DNA of 64,000 nucleotides from NCBI GenBank assembly GCA_036490335.1, contig DASXEB010000014.1, forward strand, positions 62,001 through 126,000, written 5' to 3'. The translations under genes and the position numbers were made by a program. The notes under the pieces are model-generated. The model ran no database searches and was not told where the DNA came from. It saw only the letters and a list, made by a program, of their open reading frames with translations. Positions 61,924 through 64,000 of this stretch are shown here, piece by piece. Each line of letters begins with the position of its first letter. The first letter of the stretch is position 1. The DNA comes from Palsa-1392 sp036490335. Lineage in GTDB: Bacteria; Verrucomicrobiota; Verrucomicrobiia; Chthoniobacterales; UBA10450.

Positions 61924-63657
61924 ATGCCCGGTAGCGCCGATTTCATCCAGCGAAACATCCACGCGCTCGAAATGGGCCGCGCCGCCGTCTGGGTCCGGCG
62001 TCTGCTCGCCCTCCTGCTCGTCGTCGGCCTCGCGCTCTTTTATTTCATCCACGAATTTCGCGGGCTCGCGACTGCGCAAGCGATGGACCAGGCGCAGATC
62101 GGCCGCGAGCTGATTCGCGGGCACGGCTGGGCGACGAAATTTGCGCGGCCGCTCGCCGCCGGGCAGCTGGAGCGGCACGGCAAGGACCCGGCGCAAAAAG
62201 TTTGGATCGACACTTACAACGCGCCCCTCCCGCCCCTCATCGACGCGCTCGCGCTCCTGCCGGTGAAATCGCATCTGACGATGACGACGCGCGACATTCT
62301 TTACGTCGGCGACAAAGTCATCGTCGCGGTTTCGATTTTGTTTTTCCTCGCCTCGGTGGTGGTTTTGTTTTTGATCGCGCGCCGGCTTTTCGATCGTTCG
62401 CTCGCGCTCATGAGCTGCGGCCTGATTTTGATCTGCGACATGTTTTGGCAGTACACGCTCTCGGGTTTGCCGCAGATGCTGATGCTGTTTCTTTTCAGCC
62501 TCACGACTTACGCGCTCGTCCGCGCGATCGAGGCGCAAATCGGCGGCCAGTCGGTCGGCCGCTGGCTCGCGGGCGCGGGCGTCGGCTTCGGTTTGCTCGC
62601 GCTTTCGCACGCGCTCACGATCTGGATTTTCGTCGCCGCGCTCATTTTTTGCATTTTCTATTTTCGGCCGCGCGTCTGGGCGGCGGTGCTCGTGCTGCTG
62701 CCGTTTCTGATTCTTTATCTGCCGTGGCTGGTGCGAAATTATCTCGTCTGCGGCAATCCCGGCGGGGTCGCGATTTACTCTTTTTTCGATCAGATCGGGA
62801 TGAGCGAAGCGGCCCACATGCGGCACACGCTGATCGATTTTAGCGGAATGTCGTTCGGCTTCTGGCGCGCGAAAATTTCCGGTAACGTGATCGATCAGTT
62901 CGGGAAAATTTTTCGCTACTTCGGCGGGAGCGTGGTCGCGCTTTTCTTTTTCGCGTCGCTCATGCATCCGTTTCGCCGCGCCGAAACTGCGGCGACGCGT
63001 TGGCTCGTGCTCGCGATGTGGGGCGGGGCGGTTGTCGGGATGGCGGTTTACGGCGTGACCGAAGAACAGGGCGTGGCGGCGAATCAGCTTCACGTCCTTT
63101 TCATCCCGATCATGACCTGTTTCGGGCTCGCGTTTCTGCTCGTGCAATGGAACCGGCTCGGGATCGAATACCGGATCGCGCGGATCGGTTTTCTCGTGCT
63201 GCTTTTTCTGATTTGCGGGCTGCCGATGCTGGTGACCGGGATTTTTGCGTCGAATAAATCGAGCATCCGCTGGCCGCCGTATGTGCCGCCTTACATTGCC
63301 GTCCTTAACCAGTGGATGCAGCCAAACGAAATCACCGCCACCGACATGCCGTGGGCGGTCGCCTGGTACGCCGATCGGCGCGCCGTCTGGCTGCCGGACA
63401 GCGTGCGCAGTTTCACCGAGCTGAACGATTACAACACGCTCGGCGGCCCGATCAACGCGATCTATCTCACGCCGATCAGCGGGAGCGGAAATACCTTGCG
63501 CGATATCTTGAAAGGCGAGTATCGCGACTGGGCGACGGTCATTTTGCGCAGCGTTGATCTGCAGAAATTCCCGCTCAAATGGGCCACCCTCCTCGGCCTC
63601 GAAAACGAGTGCCTTTTCATCAGCGATCACGATCGCCAGCACATCGAAAAGAAGTGA
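61924..63657 (+). CDS. Multi-pass membrane protein, GT-C/PMT-like glycosyltransferase
   Basis: 577 residues with about ten membrane helices (WVRRLLALLLVVGLALFYFI, VIVAVSILFFLASVVVLFLI, AGAGVGFGLLALSHALTIWI and others) and a C-terminal soluble domain after about residue 450. The first loop carries AMDQAQIGRELIRGHGWATK, where GT-C enzymes such as ArnT-like proteins hold catalytic acidic residues. The substrate is unknown. Its stop overlaps glmM as GTGA, linking it to cell-envelope sugar synthesis. The upstream 81 bp hold one octamer (61866). Confidence 0.7.
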   Translation: MPGSADFIQRNIHALEMGRAAVWVRRLLALLLVVGLALFYFIHEFRGLATAQAMDQAQIGRELIRGHGWATKFARPLAAGQLERHGKDPAQKVWIDTYNAPLPPLIDALALLPVKSHLTMTTRDILYVGDKVIVAVSILFFLASVVVLFLIARRLFDRSLALMSCGLILICDMFWQYTLSGLPQMLMLFLFSLTTYALVRAIEAQIGGQSVGRWLAGAGVGFGLLALSHALTIWIFVAALIFCIFYFRPRVWAAVLVLLPFLILYLPWLVRNYLVCGNPGGVAIYSFFDQIGMSEAAHMRHTLIDFSGMSFGFWRAKISGNVIDQFGKIFRYFGGSVVALFFFASLMHPFRRAETAATRWLVLAMWGGAVVGMAVYGVTEEQGVAANQLHVLFIPIMTCFGLAFLLVQWNRLGIEYRIARIGFLVLLFLICGLPMLVTGIFASNKSSIRWPPYVPPYIAVLNQWMQPNEITATDMPWAVAWYADRRAVWLPDSVRSFTELNDYNTLGGPINAIYLTPISGSGNTLRDILKGEYRDWATVILRSVDLQKFPLKWATLLGLENECLFISDHDRQHIEKK

Positions 63658-64000
63658 CCGCTTCGAAAAAAATCTTCGGCACCGACGGTGTCCGCGGCGT
63701 CGCCAATGTCGAGCCGGTCACGGCCGAGACCGCGCTCAAGCTCGGCCGCGCCGCCGCCCATGTTTTCACACAGTTGAACCCGAGAAAACATCCGCCGGGC
63801 TTGCGGCCGAAAATCGTCATCGGCAAAGACACGCGCCTCTCCGGTTACATGCTCGAGAACGCGCTCGTCGCCGGGATCACGTCGTTAGGCGTGGACGTGC
63901 TTTTGATCGGCCCGCTGCCCACGCCCGGCGTCGCCTACATCACGCGCTCGCTCCGCGCCGACGCCGGCATCGTCCTCTCCGCTTCGCACAATTCCTACGA
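63654..64000 (+). CDS. glmM: Phosphoglucosamine mutase, N-terminal part (partial)
   Basis: Converts glucosamine-6-phosphate to glucosamine-1-phosphate on the way to UDP-GlcNAc for peptidoglycan and lipid A. 115 codons are visible from a GTG that overlaps the previous stop: KKIFGTDGVRGVANVEPVTA, KIVIGKDTRLSGYMLENAL and the start of the catalytic phosphoserine loop, GIVLSASHNSY. The spelling SASHNS rather than SASHNP is slightly unusual. An octamer (63882) encodes Ser-Leu-Gly in GITSLGVDVL. Cut by the window end. Confidence 0.92.
   Translation, partial: MTASKKIFGTDGVRGVANVEPVTAETALKLGRAAAHVFTQLNPRKHPPGLRPKIVIGKDTRLSGYMLENALVAGITSLGVDVLLIGPLPTPGVAYITRSLRADAGIVLSASHNSY

Larger units (their letters stand above)
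483..63889. repeat. Highly iterated dispersed octamer CCTAACGA (GCCTAACGA)
   Basis: Reading both strands by hand gives about 119 exact copies of CCTAACGA or its complement TCGTTAGG (63 with the motif on +, 56 on -), nearly always extended to GCCTAACGA. Chance expectation at about 60% GC is 1-2. Examples: 483, 1465, 3846, 7159, 12469, 12480, 16366, 16377, 23013, 25317, 25328, 43128, 43141, 50291, 50315, 51340, 54831, 61822, 63882. Inside genes it reads as Pro-Asn-Glu/Asp, Leu-Thr, Ser-Leu-Gly or Val-Arg depending on frame, in unrelated proteins, so selection appears to act on DNA rather than on peptide. One-mismatch relatives (CCTGACGA, TTGTTAGGC, CCTAACGG) are also frequent. Copies are missing from 13461-16365 (mostly pnp) and 54839-61402 (RND region). 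Function is not known; a DNA-uptake-like, methylation or nucleoid signal are all possible. Confidence 0.93.

Noticed and set aside
61906..63642. Reverse-strand open frame of 578 codons
   Set aside because: Antisense to the GT-C-like membrane protein with the same charged low-complexity composition; a shadow frame.
483..63889. The octamer as a ribosome-binding site
   Set aside because: TAACGA resembles TAAGGA and a few copies precede start codons, but most lie inside genes or at gene ends on either strand, and it lacks GGAGG; genuine GGAGG/GAGGAG sites exist here (tolR, 55524).
483..63889. The octamer as a strand-polar replication or recombination signal (KOPS/Chi-like)
   Set aside because: 63 copies on + and 56 on - show no strand preference within this window.

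Overview
The window is a dense, GC-rich (roughly 60% by eye) bacterial chromosome segment, most likely from a free-living member of the Verrucomicrobiota, perhaps a soil Chthoniobacterales-like lineage. Pointers are the double-length UvrA (a PVC-superphylum trait, also known in Chlamydia), an Alternative Complex III operon joined to a cbb3-type oxidase, an exosortase, and Tol and Lgt genes of a Gram-negative envelope. This assignment comes from family knowledge and was not tested by a search.

Layout. 1-5.6 kb: TPR lipoprotein-like gene end, DUF72, serS, DUF4126, tRNA-Ala(CGC), a decayed integrase, a single-domain response regulator and a small unknown. 5.6-16.8 kb: a sugar-nucleotide mutase-like flavoprotein with a GT-C membrane protein, hisC-mnmE-pyrD, a LAB_N protein, a cysteine desulfurase, and rpsO with pnp. 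16.9-25.3 kb: exported serine protease, lytic transglycosylase, priA, a coupled pair of unknowns, a lipoprotein, and a large FAD/Fe-S dehydrogenase. 25.3-37.3 kb: one 12-kb respiratory operon, actABCDEF plus two unknown genes, ccoN, ccoO and a cytochrome c, chained by ATGA overlaps. 37.6-41.6 kb: exported unknown, TPR membrane protein, exosortase/EpsI fusion. 41.7-54.8 kb: fused double uvrA, lgt, tolQ-tolR-tonB/tolA-tolB, an ATP-dependent DNA ligase with an unknown partner, a histidine kinase. 54.8-61.8 kb: membrane protein, RND pump, membrane fusion protein, NtrC-type regulator. 61.9-64 kb: GT-C-like membrane protein and the start of glmM.

The outstanding signal is a non-palindromic octamer, CCTAACGA (usually GCCTAACGA / TCGTTAGGC), found about 119 times by hand count (63 on +, 56 on -) in 64 kb, where 1-2 are expected by chance. 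It lies inside and between genes, supplies stop codons, forms tandem pairs about one helical turn apart and inverted pairs, and is absent from a 6.6-kb block (54839-61402) carrying the RND efflux genes between a histidine kinase and a probable partner regulator. It looks like a genome-wide DNA signal comparable in density to Neisseria/Haemophilus uptake sequences or cyanobacterial HIP1, but I know of no description of this one. Secondary signals are two arrays with an exact 21-bp period (one intergenic, one coding heptads in the RND pump) and three REP-like palindromic elements at gene ends.
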